Of a stretch of 64,000 nt of DNA, positions 8,458 through 19,045 are shown in pieces. The position numbers and the translations under genes were made by a program. The notes below the pieces were generated by a model. The model worked only from the letters and a program-made list of their open reading frames with translations. It was not told the origin of the DNA and did no database searches. Numbering within the stretch: the stretch's first letter is position 1; each line of letters opens with the position of its first letter. Location of the stretch: positions 496,001 through 560,000 of the forward strand of contig NC_014550.1 in assembly GCF_000197735.1 (NCBI RefSeq), in the 5' to 3' direction. This stretch comes from Glutamicibacter arilaitensis Re117 (lineage in GTDB: Bacteria > Actinomycetota > Actinomycetes > Actinomycetales > Micrococcaceae).

Positions 8458-9564
8458 TCAGTTAGCCGGTGCTGGTGATTTCGCGAGGAATGGGTGGCGC
8501 AACGAGGCGATGGCGCAGACGGTCCAAGTTGAGAGCAGCAGAATCCAGGCTCCAATTCCTACTGCCGAGTATCCGTTGCTCTGCAGGCTGTGTCCGAGGT
8601 TCAGCGCGCCAAGGGACAAGGTTCCCACTGGGAAGGTAAGAGCCCACCATCCAGGGGAGAACGACATCTTGTTGGCTATCCCGAAAGTTGTTGTGGAGAC
8701 GGCGAAGATTACTACTGGGATCGCTGCGCAGAGCATCACGATGCCGTAGACGTTGGCGACTGCCTGGATGCCAGGCATTGCTTCTGGCAGGATGAATCGG
8801 TGCATCTGCGAGCTAATTGCTTGCGCTGCTGCGGTGGACTGGCCGACTACTCCCAGCGGAATCCAAGAAGACGCTGACAACTCGGCGGGAATGCGATCCA
8901 CGCGTGCATGGTGGCAGTAGGCCGCGGCGAAAATGATGATCCCGAGCATCAGGGAAGTTACGAAGCAGAAGATCAGGACGGCCAGCAGAGTTGCTGCGAG
9001 AACCGGCGAGTCGAGCTTTGCAATAAACGGTGCGCCACAGGTAGCCGAGACCATGAGCGGAACAACTGCCAGGCCCCACGCCGGGCGCGGCTCAGCATTC
9101 CGGCGCCGTATCAGCGCCAAGCTGAAACCGAAGGTGGTGATTAGGCCAAGGGCCGTACCGATAACCCAAAGCGCGCCGTCGACTCCCCATGAGACGGTGG
9201 TGAACTGTGGTGCCCAGTCAGCAAGCACCGTGGCGGTGGCGGATCCAATGGAGAGGATGCCCATCGAAACCATGCCCCACGCGGAAGCTCCCACACCATG
9301 CATCGAAGCTGCCCATGCGCCGGTGGTGCGCAAGCAGCGGATGGCGAAGCCGATCGTGAAAATTACCGCAAACGCCCAGCCTGCCACGAGAAAAAAACGG
9401 GCCAGATCGGCGCCGAGAGTTGTTTGGCCGGCATGCAGCTGGGTTAGCGTGCTGGCAATTCCCGTGCCCATGACCGCTCCCCACCAGGCAGGTCCCAAAG
9501 GGAAGCGTGGCGAAGGGTTGGTTGTGGGAACAATGAGCTTTGTTTCTTCTATCGTGGGGTTCAT
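8458..9564 (-). CDS. TDT-family (TehA-like) membrane transporter
   Basis: 368 residues and about ten hydrophobic segments. The opening FPLGPAWWGAVMGTGIASTL is the first-helix motif of the tellurite-resistance/dicarboxylate transporter (TDT) family, whose members export tellurite, malate, sulfite or act as anion channels. Substrate is not decided by sequence. The ATG at 9564 with GGGAAA upstream was preferred to the farther in-frame start at 9624, which would overlap the LysR gene region. It is divergent from the LysR regulator at 9636 with 71 bases between, the classic layout for a LysR regulator and its target. Confidence 0.82.
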   Translation of the reverse strand: MNPTIEETKLIVPTTNPSPRFPLGPAWWGAVMGTGIASTLTQLHAGQTTLGADLARFFLVAGWAFAVIFTIGFAIRCLRTTGAWAASMHGVGASAWGMVSMGILSIGSATATVLADWAPQFTTVSWGVDGALWVIGTALGLITTFGFSLALIRRRNAEPRPAWGLAVVPLMVSATCGAPFIAKLDSPVLAATLLAVLIFCFVTSLMLGIIIFAAAYCHHARVDRIPAELSASSWIPLGVVGQSTAAAQAISSQMHRFILPEAMPGIQAVANVYGIVMLCAAIPVVIFAVSTTTFGIANKMSFSPGWWALTFPVGTLSLGALNLGHSLQSNGYSAVGIGAWILLLSTWTVCAIASLRHPFLAKSPAPAN

Positions 9565-9635
9565 GTTTCCCAGTATTCTCCGGCCAATAACATCCCGGTA
9601 GACGCCAATCTTGCAGGATGGCATATGCTGTGGAT

Positions 9636-10529
9636 ATGTCGGATTGGCCTGAGCTCAGTTCCCTTGAAGTGCTAGTGGCAGTTGCTGAGCATGGAAGCTT
9701 GTCCGCTGCTGCGCGCGAGCTGCACATGGAGCAACCCAATGTCAGCCGTTCCATCTCACGTCTTGAACGGCGGCTGAACCTGGCATTGCTGCGTCGCTCG
9801 ACTACGGGCTCGCGCTTGACGCCTGAGGGTTTGCTATTTGTCGAGTGGGCGCGTGAATTGCTTAGCTCTGCGGACTCGCTGATGCGCAACGCGCGGGCTT
9901 TGGGCAATGACAACTTTGGCGAGTTGAAAATTTCTGCCAGCCAGACCATTGCCGAGTATTTGCTGCCACGGTGGCTTTCATCATTGCGTGTTGCCCTGCC
10001 GAATACTCAGATCAGTTTGCGGGTAAGCAACACAACCGATGTCCTGAACGAATTGCACACAGGCGTATGCGGTCTCGGATTTGTCGAAGGCCCGGTTGCC
10101 AAAGAATCAACGCATTCGGCATTTGTGGGAGAAGACCGGCTGGTGCTCGTGGTGGCTTCCTCGCATCCGTGGGCGGACAGGGACTCGGTTCAGCCTAAAG
10201 AAATCATGGATTCCTGCCTCATTGCCAGGGAATCAGGCTCGGGGACCCGGAAAGTCCTGGACGAGGCGCTGAAGGCACCGGTTGTCCCGCGCATTGTGTT
10301 GGAAAGCAATGCCGCGGTGCGAGTTGCCGTGCTTTCGGGAGCCGGTCCGGCTGTGCTAAGCCGCTTTGCGGTAAGCGATGCGGTGGCAGCAGGCACGCTT
10401 GTCGAGCTGCCCATTGACGGGGTTCAGCTCCAACGCCGGCTCAGAGCGGTATGGACCGGACCTCGGCAGCTGACCGGGGCCGCTGAAAAACTAGTTGGCA
10501 TCGCCATAGCCAGTTCGCGCACCATCTAA
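9636..10529 (+). CDS. LysR-family transcriptional regulator
   Basis: 297 residues. The N-terminal winged helix reads LEVLVAVAEHGSLSAAARELHMEQPNVSRSISRLERRL, the typical LysR DNA-binding motif, followed by a linker helix and a periplasmic-binding-like effector domain (LKISASQTIAEYLLPRWL onward). It probably controls the divergent TDT transporter; the effector is unknown. Start is uncertain among in-frame ATG 9618, GTG 9630 and ATG 9636; I chose 9636 because MSDWPELSSLEVL fits the family start. Confidence 0.9.
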   Translation: MSDWPELSSLEVLVAVAEHGSLSAAARELHMEQPNVSRSISRLERRLNLALLRRSTTGSRLTPEGLLFVEWARELLSSADSLMRNARALGNDNFGELKISASQTIAEYLLPRWLSSLRVALPNTQISLRVSNTTDVLNELHTGVCGLGFVEGPVAKESTHSAFVGEDRLVLVVASSHPWADRDSVQPKEIMDSCLIARESGSGTRKVLDEALKAPVVPRIVLESNAAVRVAVLSGAGPAVLSRFAVSDAVAAGTLVELPIDGVQLQRRLRAVWTGPRQLTGAAEKLVGIAIASSRTI

Positions 10530-10579
10530 TTGGTGCCGCAACGCCAAGCTTTCGCCATGGGCCTGTTTCCCGGCAAACC

Positions 10580-10644
10580 TGGAATAGGCCTATAGCCCCG
10601 GCGCCAGCATTGCCGCTGCAGGCAACCAGGCAAGGCCTATTCCA
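10580..10644. terminator. Long-loop inverted repeat between convergent lysR and narI
   Basis: A perfect 12-bp repeat, TGGAATAGGCCT at 10580-10591 and AGGCCTATTCCA at 10633-10644, with a 41-base loop that contains further short GC stems. It lies between two convergent genes, so a bidirectional terminator is the likeliest role, though no T tract follows. Confidence 0.4.
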
Positions 10645-10702
10645 AAACCACGGATATGAGCCGAGGCCCTTGTGCACCGCAGTGCCGCTTTCTTCAGGCG
10701 CA

Positions 10703-11473
10703 TTAGCGGTTGGAGCCGCGCTTGCCTCGCGGCTGCGGAGCGGCAACCGGATCCCAGCCGCGGCGCACCGGACGCGAGCCGGCGCCGCGCGATTCATCAC
10801 GCGAGCGGTAGACGATATACGGGCGGAAAAAGTACGGGATCGGCGCGGAGAACACGTGGACCAGCCGGGTGAAAGGCCACAGCGCGAACAGCACGCACGC
10901 GGTCGCCACATGCAGCTGGAAGAACAGCGGAACCTCCACCATCATTTCCGGATGGGGCTGGAAGATGATCATCTGGCGGATCCATGGCGAAATGGATTCG
11001 CGGTAGGAATAGCCCGGCCCGAAGACCTGGTAGACCAGCGTGGCCAGCGTGCCGAAGCCCAAGGTGGCTCCGAGGAAGACGTACATGACCTTGTCCATGA
11101 CCGTGGTGGCCAGGAAGACCGGGCCGACGGTACGGCGGCGGTAGATCAGGATGATCAGGCCCGCCACGGTCAGGATCGCCGCTGCCGTACCCATCCAGGT
11201 AGCCCCGAGGTGGTAGATGTGCTCATTGACGCCAATGGCGTAGAGCCATTCGCGGGGAATCAGCAGGCCCACCACGTGTCCGGCGATCACCATCAGGATG
11301 CCGAAGTGGAACATCGGCGACCCCCAGCGCAGCAGGCGGTTCTCATAGGTCTGGCTGGACCGCGTGGTCCAGCCGAACTTGTCGTAGCGGTAGCGCCAGA
11401 TATGCCCGACGATGAATACCACCGCCGCGGCATAGGGCAGCACCACCCACAGCAGAATCGCTGATGTACTCAT
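10703..11473 (-). CDS. narI: Respiratory nitrate reductase gamma subunit NarI
   Basis: 256 residues, five membrane spans. NarI is the diheme cytochrome b that takes electrons from menaquinol and passes them to NarH. The family pattern is visible from the first helix (LLWVVLPYAAAVVFIVGHIWRYRYDKFGW) with histidines in the membrane segments (FHFGILMVIAGHVVGL; FFQLHVATACVLF) as heme ligands. The C-terminal tail is Arg/Gly/Pro-rich and variable. The ATG overlaps the narJ stop (4 bases), so it is the coupled last gene of narGHJI. Confidence 0.96.
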   Translation of the reverse strand: MSTSAILLWVVLPYAAAVVFIVGHIWRYRYDKFGWTTRSSQTYENRLLRWGSPMFHFGILMVIAGHVVGLLIPREWLYAIGVNEHIYHLGATWMGTAAAILTVAGLIILIYRRRTVGPVFLATTVMDKVMYVFLGATLGFGTLATLVYQVFGPGYSYRESISPWIRQMIIFQPHPEMMVEVPLFFQLHVATACVLFALWPFTRLVHVFSAPIPYFFRPYIVYRSRDESRGAGSRPVRRGWDPVAAPQPRGKRGSNR

Positions 11474-12168
11474 CCGTTCCCCCTCGGGCTGAATGGCGGT
11501 AGATTTCCCAAGAATGACAATCCGACCGTTTCAGTCGGAGGGCCCTCGCTGACCAAGGCCAGCACCCGCTCTTGGGTTTCCTGATCCACTGGCGGCAGCG
11601 ACAGCGTGATGCTGCGGATCAATCCAGCCCAGTGGCTGCCCATGGATTCCAGTGCCGTGCGCAGCACTTCGATGCCCTCGATATGCGAGGACAGCAACGC
11701 CTCGGCAATCGGGTCATCGCAGCGCGCCGAGAACTCCAGCACCGCCGGCAGGTAGTCCGGCAATTCATCGGCATCGAATTCCCACCCGGTGGCCCGGTAA
11801 GCCTCCAGGAAGGTGACCAGGGCCGTGCCGCGCTTGCGGGTGTCCCCGGTGGCGAAGTAGCTCAGGTACAGGCTGCATTTGCGCTTCAAATCGAAGGTCT
11901 GCACGTACAGGCGCTGCACCTGCGTAGATCCCAGCGACCGGGAGGCTTCAATGAAGTCGGCCAACAGCTGGGCGATCGGCGCCGGAACACTGCCCAGGTG
12001 GGTTTCGAGCTCATCGAGCCGCGCGAACCACTTCTGGTCGGGGTAATCGAGTAGCAGCGAGGCGAGCGTGTGCACCCGGGCGCGCTCAGCACGCTTCATG
12101 GCCACCGGCTCCAAGGTGCCGGCAAGCTTGCGGCGCGGGGTTGCGCGGTTGAACAGTCGCGGGATCAT
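11470..12168 (-). CDS. narJ: Nitrate reductase molybdenum cofactor assembly chaperone NarJ
   Basis: 232 residues. NarJ is a cytoplasmic, TorD-like chaperone that holds apo-NarGH until the Mo-bisMGD cofactor is inserted; it is not part of the final enzyme. Family blocks are LASLLLDYPDQKWFARLDELE, the FDLKRKCSLYLSYFATGDTRKRG signature and DELPDYLPAVLEF. Starting at the ATG at 12168 overlaps the narH stop by 4 bases; an internal ATG after about 23 residues (MKRAERARVH) is the alternative. Confidence 0.95.
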   Translation of the reverse strand: MIPRLFNRATPRRKLAGTLEPVAMKRAERARVHTLASLLLDYPDQKWFARLDELETHLGSVPAPIAQLLADFIEASRSLGSTQVQRLYVQTFDLKRKCSLYLSYFATGDTRKRGTALVTFLEAYRATGWEFDADELPDYLPAVLEFSARCDDPIAEALLSSHIEGIEVLRTALESMGSHWAGLIRSITLSLPPVDQETQERVLALVSEGPPTETVGLSFLGNLPPFSPRGNG

Positions 12169-13802
12169 TTGCCATCCTCTGGTGGGAACAGGCCTTCAGG
12201 GGTGCCATTGCCATCCCAGTTCAGCAGGTTGACCCGGCCCGGGGTGGAGGGACGGTCCGAAGTCTGGCGGTTCTTCAACGACTGGAAGTTCTCCACCGCC
12301 ACCGGAACCGACTCGCCCGAAGAGGAGCCGAACGGGCCGGCCCCGCCCATGCCAGGACCGCCCTCGAAGTCCAGCGAGCAGCCCATTTCCTCAAGGTCGT
12401 GGGCCTGCTCGGCGTGGGCCGGCGGAATGACATAGCGTTCCTCGTACTTGGCGATGGCCAGCAGCCGGTACATCTCCTCCATCTGCGGCCCGCTCATGCC
12501 CACCGCTTCGGTGATCGACTCGTCGCGGCGATCGGACATGGACACCCCGCGCATGTAGGAGCGCATGGCGGCCAGCTTGCGCAGCGAGAGGTCCACCGGG
12601 GCGGTGTCGCCCGCGGAGAACAGCTCGGCCAGGTAGCCGATCGGGATGCGCAGCTTGTCGATGGCGGCAAAGAGGTTATCGGCATCTTCGCCGTCATTGC
12701 CGGTATTGGTGACTACGTCCACCACCGGGGACAGCGGCGGGATGTACCAGACCATGGGCATGGTGCGGTATTCGGGGTGCAGCGGCAGCGCGATCTCGTA
12801 ATCGCGGATCAGCTTCCAGATGGGGCTGGCCTGGGCCGACTCTATCCAGTCCTCGGGAATGCCACCGGCCCGTGCCGCCTCGATGACCGCAGGATCGTGC
12901 GGATCAAGCAGCACGCCGCGCTGGGCGTCAAGCAGATCGTGCTCGTCTTCGACGCTGGCGGCCGCGGCTACCGCGTCGGCATCGTAGAGCACCAGGCCCA
13001 GGTAGCGCAGGCGTCCCACGCAGGTTTCGGCGCAGACCGTGGGCAGGCCCACCTCGATGCGCGGGTAGCAGAACGTGCACTTCTCGGCTTTGCCCGTGCG
13101 GTGGTTGAAATACACCTTCTTGTACGGGCAACCCGAAACGCACATGCGCCAGCCGCGGCAGGCGTCCTGGTCCACCAGCACGATGCCGTCCTCGGCGCGC
13201 TTGTACATCGCACCCGAAGGGCAAGAAGCGACGCAGGAAGGGTTCAGGCAGTGCTCGCAGATGCGCGGCAGGTAGAACATGAAGGCCTTCTCGTACTCGG
13301 CCTTCACCTCTTCGCTCATCTTGGCCAGCAGCGGGTCCTGGTCCATGGTCTCCAGCGAACCGCCCAGGTTGTCATCCCAATTGGCGGACCAGCCGATCTT
13401 CATGTCCTTGCCGGTGAGCAGCGACTTCGGGGTGGCCACCGGGGTGTGCTCGCCGGAGGGCGAGTTCAGCAGCATGTCGTAGTCGTAGGTCCATGGCTCG
13501 TAGTAGTCGTGGATCTCGGGCAGCTTCGGGTTGGAGAAGATGCGGCTGAGCTTCTTGAAGCGGCCGCCATCGCGCAGCGTCAGCCGTCCGCGCTTGTTCA
13601 GCGTCCAGCCGCCGCGCCACTTCTCCTGGTCTTCGTAGGTGCGCGGGTAGCCGACCCCGGGACGGGTTTCGACATTGTTGAACCACACGTATTCCACGCC
13701 GGTGCGGTTGGTCCACGCCTGCTTGCACGTCACCGAGCAGGTGTGGCAGCCGATGCACTTGTCCAGGTTCATCACCATGGACATCTGGGCCATGACCTTC
13801 AT
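12165..13802 (-). CDS. narH: Respiratory nitrate reductase beta subunit NarH
   Basis: 545 residues. Electron-transfer subunit with one [3Fe-4S] and three [4Fe-4S] clusters. Cysteine groups: CIGCHTCSVTCKQAW near the N-terminus, CEHCLNPSCVASCPSGAMYKR, CRGWRMCVSGCP (the Trp replaces a Cys at the [3Fe-4S] site, as in other NarH) and CTFCYPRIEVGLPTVCAETC. The ATG at 13802 overlaps the narG stop by 4 bases and its own stop overlaps narJ. All clusters are intact here, unlike the frameshifted narG upstream. Confidence 0.97.
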   Translation of the reverse strand: MKVMAQMSMVMNLDKCIGCHTCSVTCKQAWTNRTGVEYVWFNNVETRPGVGYPRTYEDQEKWRGGWTLNKRGRLTLRDGGRFKKLSRIFSNPKLPEIHDYYEPWTYDYDMLLNSPSGEHTPVATPKSLLTGKDMKIGWSANWDDNLGGSLETMDQDPLLAKMSEEVKAEYEKAFMFYLPRICEHCLNPSCVASCPSGAMYKRAEDGIVLVDQDACRGWRMCVSGCPYKKVYFNHRTGKAEKCTFCYPRIEVGLPTVCAETCVGRLRYLGLVLYDADAVAAAASVEDEHDLLDAQRGVLLDPHDPAVIEAARAGGIPEDWIESAQASPIWKLIRDYEIALPLHPEYRTMPMVWYIPPLSPVVDVVTNTGNDGEDADNLFAAIDKLRIPIGYLAELFSAGDTAPVDLSLRKLAAMRSYMRGVSMSDRRDESITEAVGMSGPQMEEMYRLLAIAKYEERYVIPPAHAEQAHDLEEMGCSLDFEGGPGMGGAGPFGSSSGESVPVAVENFQSLKNRQTSDRPSTPGRVNLLNWDGNGTPEGLFPPEDGK

Positions 13803-16800
13803 CGGTACTGTACCTCCTGGTTGCGGCGGCGGATCGTGGTGACCTCATCGCGCTGGTTTCCGGTGGGGCCGAGGTAATTGAAGGCCCAGGCCAGCTGGCC
13901 GTAGCCTCCGATCAGATGGCTTGGTTTCATCAGGATGCGCGTGAGCGAATTGTGGATGCCGCCGCGCTTGCCGCTGGTTTCGGCCAGCGGCACGTCCACG
14001 GTGCGGTCCTTGGCGTGGTACATGAACACGGTGCCCTCTGGCATGCGGTGCGAGACGATGGCACGGGCCACCACCACGCCGTTGCGGTTGTAGGACTCGA
14101 TCCACTCGTTATCGCGCACCCCGATCTTCGCCGCGTCCTGCGGCGACATCCAGATGGTGGGGCCGCCGCGGGAGAGCGAGAGCATGAACAGGTTGTCCTG
14201 GTACTCGGAGTGGATGGACCATTTGGAGTGCGGGGTCAGGTAGCGCACCGCTACTTCGGCATTGCCCGACTCGTGCATGCTGGTGGTGCCCAGCTTCGCG
14301 TCGTTGAACAACCGGTGCATGTCCAGCGGCGGACGGTAGATCGGCAGATTCTCGCCCAGCTCCGACATCCAGTCGTGGTCCAGGTAGAAGTGCATGCGCC
14401 CGGTCAGCGTGTGGAATGGCTTCAGATGCTCCACGTTGATGGCGAACGCGGTGTAGCGCCGGCCGCCGTGCTCGGAGCCGGACCACTCCGGGGAGGTGAT
14501 CACGCTGCGCGGCTGGACCTGCACATCGTGGAAGGAGATCCGCGAACCCTCATGCTCTTCGGAGAGGAAGGCCATCTTCTGCCCGGTGTGCTCTTCGAGC
14601 TGCCGGAATCCGGTGGTCGCCAGGCGCCCATTGGAGGTGCCCGAGAAGGCGAGGATCATCTCGCAGGCCTTCTTGTCGGTATCCAGCAGCACCGAGCCGG
14701 TGGACGAGACGCCGTTGAGGTGCTTGAGCGTTTCGATCTCCGGGGCCACCTGGTAGTTGATGCCCTTGGTGACCATGCCCAGCTTTTCGGTCAACGGGCC
14801 CAGGGTGCTCCACTGCGCGTAGAGGTTCGGGTAGTCGCGCTCCACGACCTTCAGCTTGGCCATGGTCAGCCCCGGCACCAATGGCGCGCCCTGGGCAACC
14901 TGGCCCTTGACGGTGGCCATGGCATCGGGGGTGTCATGCTGCAGTGGGGAAGCGACCAGGTCCTTGCGCTTGCCCAGGTGCTTGGCGGCGTACTGCCCGA
15001 AGCGCTTGGCCATCTGACCGAATAATTCGAAGTCGGTCTTGGTCTGCCACGGCGGGGCGATGGCAGGGTTGAAGGAGTGGATGAACGGGTGCATGTCCGT
15101 GGAGGACAAATCGTACTTCTCGTACCAGGTGGCGGCCGGGAAGACCAGGTCGGAGAACAAGGTGGTGCTGGTCATGCGGAAATCCGCGGTGGCCAGCAAG
15201 TCCAGCTTTCCTTCCGGCGCTTCATCATGCCAGGCCATGTCCACCGGGCGGTGGCCTTCAGCGGCTTCCGGGGCGCGCACCGAGGCGTCGGTGCCCAGAA
15301 GGTGCTTGAGGAAGTACTCATTGCCCTTGCCGGAGGAACCGAGGATGTTCGCGCGCCAGATCAGCGCCACACGCGGGAAGTTCTCCGGTGAATCCGGGTC
15401 CTCGCAGGCGTAGGCCAGCGTCTTGTCGTTCAGCGAATCCACCACATGCTGCGCCGGGTCCTTGCCGGCCGCTTCAGCCTCGTCCACCAGATCCAGCGGG
15501 TTGCGGTTGAACGTCGGGTAGTCCGGCATCCATCCGCGCTTGATCGAATCGACCAGGCAGTCCGCGGTGGTGCGCCCGTCGAATTGGCCCTTGGCCAGAG
15601 GGGATGCCAGCTGGTTGGCCGGCAGCCCGTCGTAGCGCCACTGGTCAGTGGCCAGGTACCAGAAGGCGGTGCCGATGGTGTGGCGCGGTGGGCGGTTCCA
15701 GTCACCGGCCGAAGCGTATTGCTGGTAGCCGGTGAGCGGACGGACCTTTTCCTGGCCCACGTAGTGGGCCCAGCCCCCGCCATTGACGCCCTGGCAACCG
15801 GTCATCATGGTCAGCGCCAGGAAGGTGCGGTAGATGGTGTCGGAGTGGAACCAGTGGTTGGTGCCGGCCCCCATCAGGATCATCGAGCGGCCGCCGGATT
15901 TCTCGGCGGTGTCGGCGAATTCGCGGGCAATGCGGATGGCTTGCTCCGGCGGGACACCGGTGTGCTCTTCCTGCCAGCCCGGGGTGCCCGGGGTGCTGGC
16001 ATCCATGAAGTCCGCCGGCCACTGGCCAGACAGGGATCCGCGGCCCACGCCGTACTGGGCGAGCATCAAGTCGAAGACCGTGGTCAGCGTCTTGCCGGCG
16101 AGCTGCACTACCGGCACTCCGCGCTGCACCACTCCCGAGCCTCCGGCATGCTCCTGCCCGGCTCCGGAGTCAGGTCGAAGCGCGGAAGGCTGATCTCGAC
16201 TGCTGCGCCGTCCCAGTTTTCCAGGTCCATGACCGACAGGGCAGGGGTGATGTCTCCCAGGTCGAGGTTCCATTGGCCCTTGTCCTTCTCGGAGTACCGG
16301 TGTCCCAGGGTGCCGCGGGGAACGCGGGCGGTGCCGCTGGTATCCAGCAAGGCGGGCTTGAAATCGGCATTGTCTTCTGCCTCCAGGCCCAGGTCTGCCG
16401 CGGTGAGGAACTTGCCGGGCACCGGGGTGCCGGTAGCCGTATCGATTTCCACCAGGAAGGGGGAATCGGTGTAGGTGCGCATGTAGTCCTCGAAAGGTTT
16501 GGTGCGCTTTTCGACGTAGTGTTCCTTGAGGATCACATGGCCCATGGACAGGCCCAGGGCCGCATCGGTGCCTGGCTGCAAAGCCACCCACTCGTCGGCG
16601 AATTTGGTGTTATCGGTGTAGTCCGGGGAGACCGTGACGACCTTGGTGCCCTTGTAGCGCGCTTCGGCCATGAAGTGCGCATCGGGGGTGCGGGTGACCG
16701 GGACGTTGGAACCCCACATGATCAGGTACTGCGAGTTCCACCAGTCAGCGGATTCGGGCACGTCGGTCTGGTCGCCGAAGACCTGCGGGCTGGCCACCGG

Positions 16801-17517
16801 CAGGTCGGCATACCAGTCGTAGAAGGAGAGCATGGTGCCGCCGATGAGGTTCATGTAGCGCGAACCGGCGCCGTGCGAAACCATGGACATGGCCGGGATC
16901 GGGGAGAAGCCGGCAATGCGGTCCGGACCGTACTTCTTCACCGAGTAGACCTGGGCTGCCGTGGATATTTCCAGTGCTTCATCCCAGGTGGTGCGGATCA
17001 GCCCGCCCTTGCCGCGGGCTTTCTTGTAGCGCTTGGCCTTGGTTGGATCCTCGACGATCGATGCCCAGGCATCTACGGGATCCGGATGCGCCTTCTTGGC
17101 TGCACGGTAGAGGTCGGCCAGCACGTCGCGGATGTAGGGGAAGCGTACGCGCGTTGGCGAGTAGGTGTACCAGCTGAACGCCGCACCGCGAGGGCAGCCA
17201 CGCGGTTCGTACTCCGGAGAGTCAGGTCCTACGGAAGGATAATCGGTCTGCTGGGTTTCCCAGGTGATGATGCCGTCTTTGACGTAGACCTTCCACGAGC
17301 AGGAGCCGGTGCAGTTCACTCCGTGAGTAGAACGCACCACCTTGTCGTGCGACCACCGGTCGCGATAGAAGACGTCGCCCTTGCGTCCGCCGGAGAGAAA
17401 CATTGCTCGCAAATCTTCACTGGTTTCACCGCGGCGAAGGAACTTTCCCATCGAGAGCAGTGAATCAGCAAGTGGTCCGTCGGTTGCCGGCTGTGTGTGG
17501 TTGGGCCGATCGCTCAT
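13799..17517 (-). pseudogene. narG: Respiratory nitrate reductase alpha subunit NarG, split by a single-base frameshift
   Basis: The two halves add to about 1,239 codons, the normal NarG length. Residues 1-455 or so (17517 down to about 16156) open with MSDRPNHTQPATDG and hold the Fe-S ligand region HGVNCTGSCSW and the Mo-bisMGD binding parts; this frame then ends at a TAG at 16108. From about 16156 the rest continues in the next frame: QEHAGGSGVVQRGVPVVQL to the normal C-terminus at 13799. One base is missing in the CCGGGCAGG stretch (16153-16161); a C after GGGC would join the frames as PEPGQEHAGG. Unless this is a sequencing error or recoded, the active enzyme is lost. It is divergent from narK over a 215-base promoter region. 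Confidence 0.93.
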
Positions 17518-17732
17518 TGCTGGCTCTTTCTAACTGTGGCTAGTCCTCCAAGCTTCGTCTTTTGGGTGTGAACTTTCAAGAGCGTTTTTCAAATTTATCC
17601 TTAATATCTTTCCCAGTCACGGCTTAGATAATCTACTGCCACGTCACTTCCATTTCTATGGCGGAGAGGAATAGACTGCGATTCGAAAGGCCGATTGGCC
17701 ATGGACCGACCCATTGCCCGTGGAGGGTTTCA
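17518..17732. promoter_or_regulatory. Shared narG/narK divergent promoter region
   Basis: 215 bases between divergent narG and narK, AT-rich at 17560-17640. It must hold both promoters. I could not identify a convincing Fnr-, NarL- or Crp-type palindrome, so the regulator is not named. Confidence 0.55.
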
Positions 17733-18966
17733 ATGAGCACAGGAACCACAGCAGCAACCGATATGCAGGGCCCCGACCTTCGTGGGGGATTGTTCCAATT
17801 AGTGCTGGCCACCCTTGCCAGCGCCGTGGGTTTCTGGGCATGGATGCTCATTTCCCCCAATTCAGCGTTTCTACGCCGAGGGAATGGACCTCAGCGAGGG
17901 GCAAGTCTCCTTGATGCTGGCCACTCCGGTGCTGGTGGGCGCCCTCGGGCGTATCTTCACCGGTGCGCTGACCGACCGGTTCGGTGCTCGGAAGATGTTC
18001 ACCGTCGTGCTCCTGGCGACGGTGCCGGCGGTATTGCTGGTGGCGCTCGCCGGTAGCATTGGAAGTTTCGCGCTGCTGATCATTGCCGGCACCTATTTGG
18101 GCGTCGGCGGGTCGATTTTCGCCGTTGGTGTTCCCTTTGCCAGCGCCTGGTACCCGCCGCATAAGCGTGGTTTTGCCAATGGCGTGTTCGGCATGGGCAT
18201 GATCGGCACCGCCATTTCAGCGTTCCAGACTCCGCGGCTGCTGCAGAGCTTCGGATACTGGGGAACGCACCTGTTCCTCGCCGGCCTCTTGGTAGTGACC
18301 GCCGCGCTGGTCTGGTTCCTCATGCGCGAATCCCCGGCGTGGAAGCCGAATAACCAGCCGCTGTTTCCCAAGGTCTTCGGTGCGCTCAAGTTGGCCATCA
18401 CTTGGGAGATGGCCTTCCTCTACGGCATTGTCTTCGGCGGCTTCGTTGCCTTCTCGACCTTCCTTCCCAAGTACCTGATGACCATCTACCCGGAGAATGT
18501 GGATCCGATTGGTGCCGGTACCCGTACGGCGCTCTTCGCTCTCGCCGCGGTGATCGCGCGCCCGATTGGCGGCGTGCTGGCCGATAAGTTCGGACCGAAG
18601 ATCATTGCACTGATTTCCCTGGCCGGCATCGTGTCGCTGGCCTACATTGTCGGACAGCAGCCTTCCGAAGGCATCCTCACCGGCGTCACCTTCATCCTCA
18701 TGGCATCGGCCATGGGCCTGGGCATGGGCGCGGTATTCGCCTGGATCGGTCCATCGACGCCTCCGGAAAAGGTCGGTGCCGTCTCCGGGGTGGTCGCTGC
18801 CGCTGGCGGCTTGGGCGGTTATTTCCCTCCGCTGGCAATGGGCATGACGTACCATGCAGAGACCAATTCCTATGCGTTGGGCCTCTGGCTGCTGGTACTC
18901 GTGGGAACTTTCGCCCTGGTGGTCGCGGGCATGCTGCGCGGCACCAGGGGCCGCGGCGGCATGTAG
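17733..18966 (+). pseudogene. narK: NarK-type nitrate/nitrite transporter (MFS), frameshifted near residue 41
   Basis: About 410 codons once repaired. The gene starts at ATG 17733 after a GGAGGG site and reads MSTGTTAATDMQGPDLRGG, then SAVGFWAWMLISP; the frame then shifts at the CCCCC run 17854-17858. Dropping one C gives ...LISPIQRFYAEGMDLSEGQ and the rest of a 12-span MFS nitrate transporter follows: MLATPVLVGALGRIFTGALTDRFGARKM and ASAWYPPHKRGFANGVFGMGMIG. NarK imports nitrate and exports nitrite for the adjacent NarGHI. Translation starting at an internal in-frame codon at 17815 would lack the first helix. Confidence 0.93.
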
Positions 18967-19045
18967 TGCGCAGCCGCGCAGGCAAGGCTCCTGCGAGCAA
19001 CTAGGGGTCAGTCGGCCCAGCCTGTTCACGGTAAACTCGTGAACT

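Noticed and set aside
12399..13877. 492-codon plus-strand frame opposite narH
   Set aside because: Antisense shadow of narH with low-complexity His/Gly/Val-rich sequence and no start signals.
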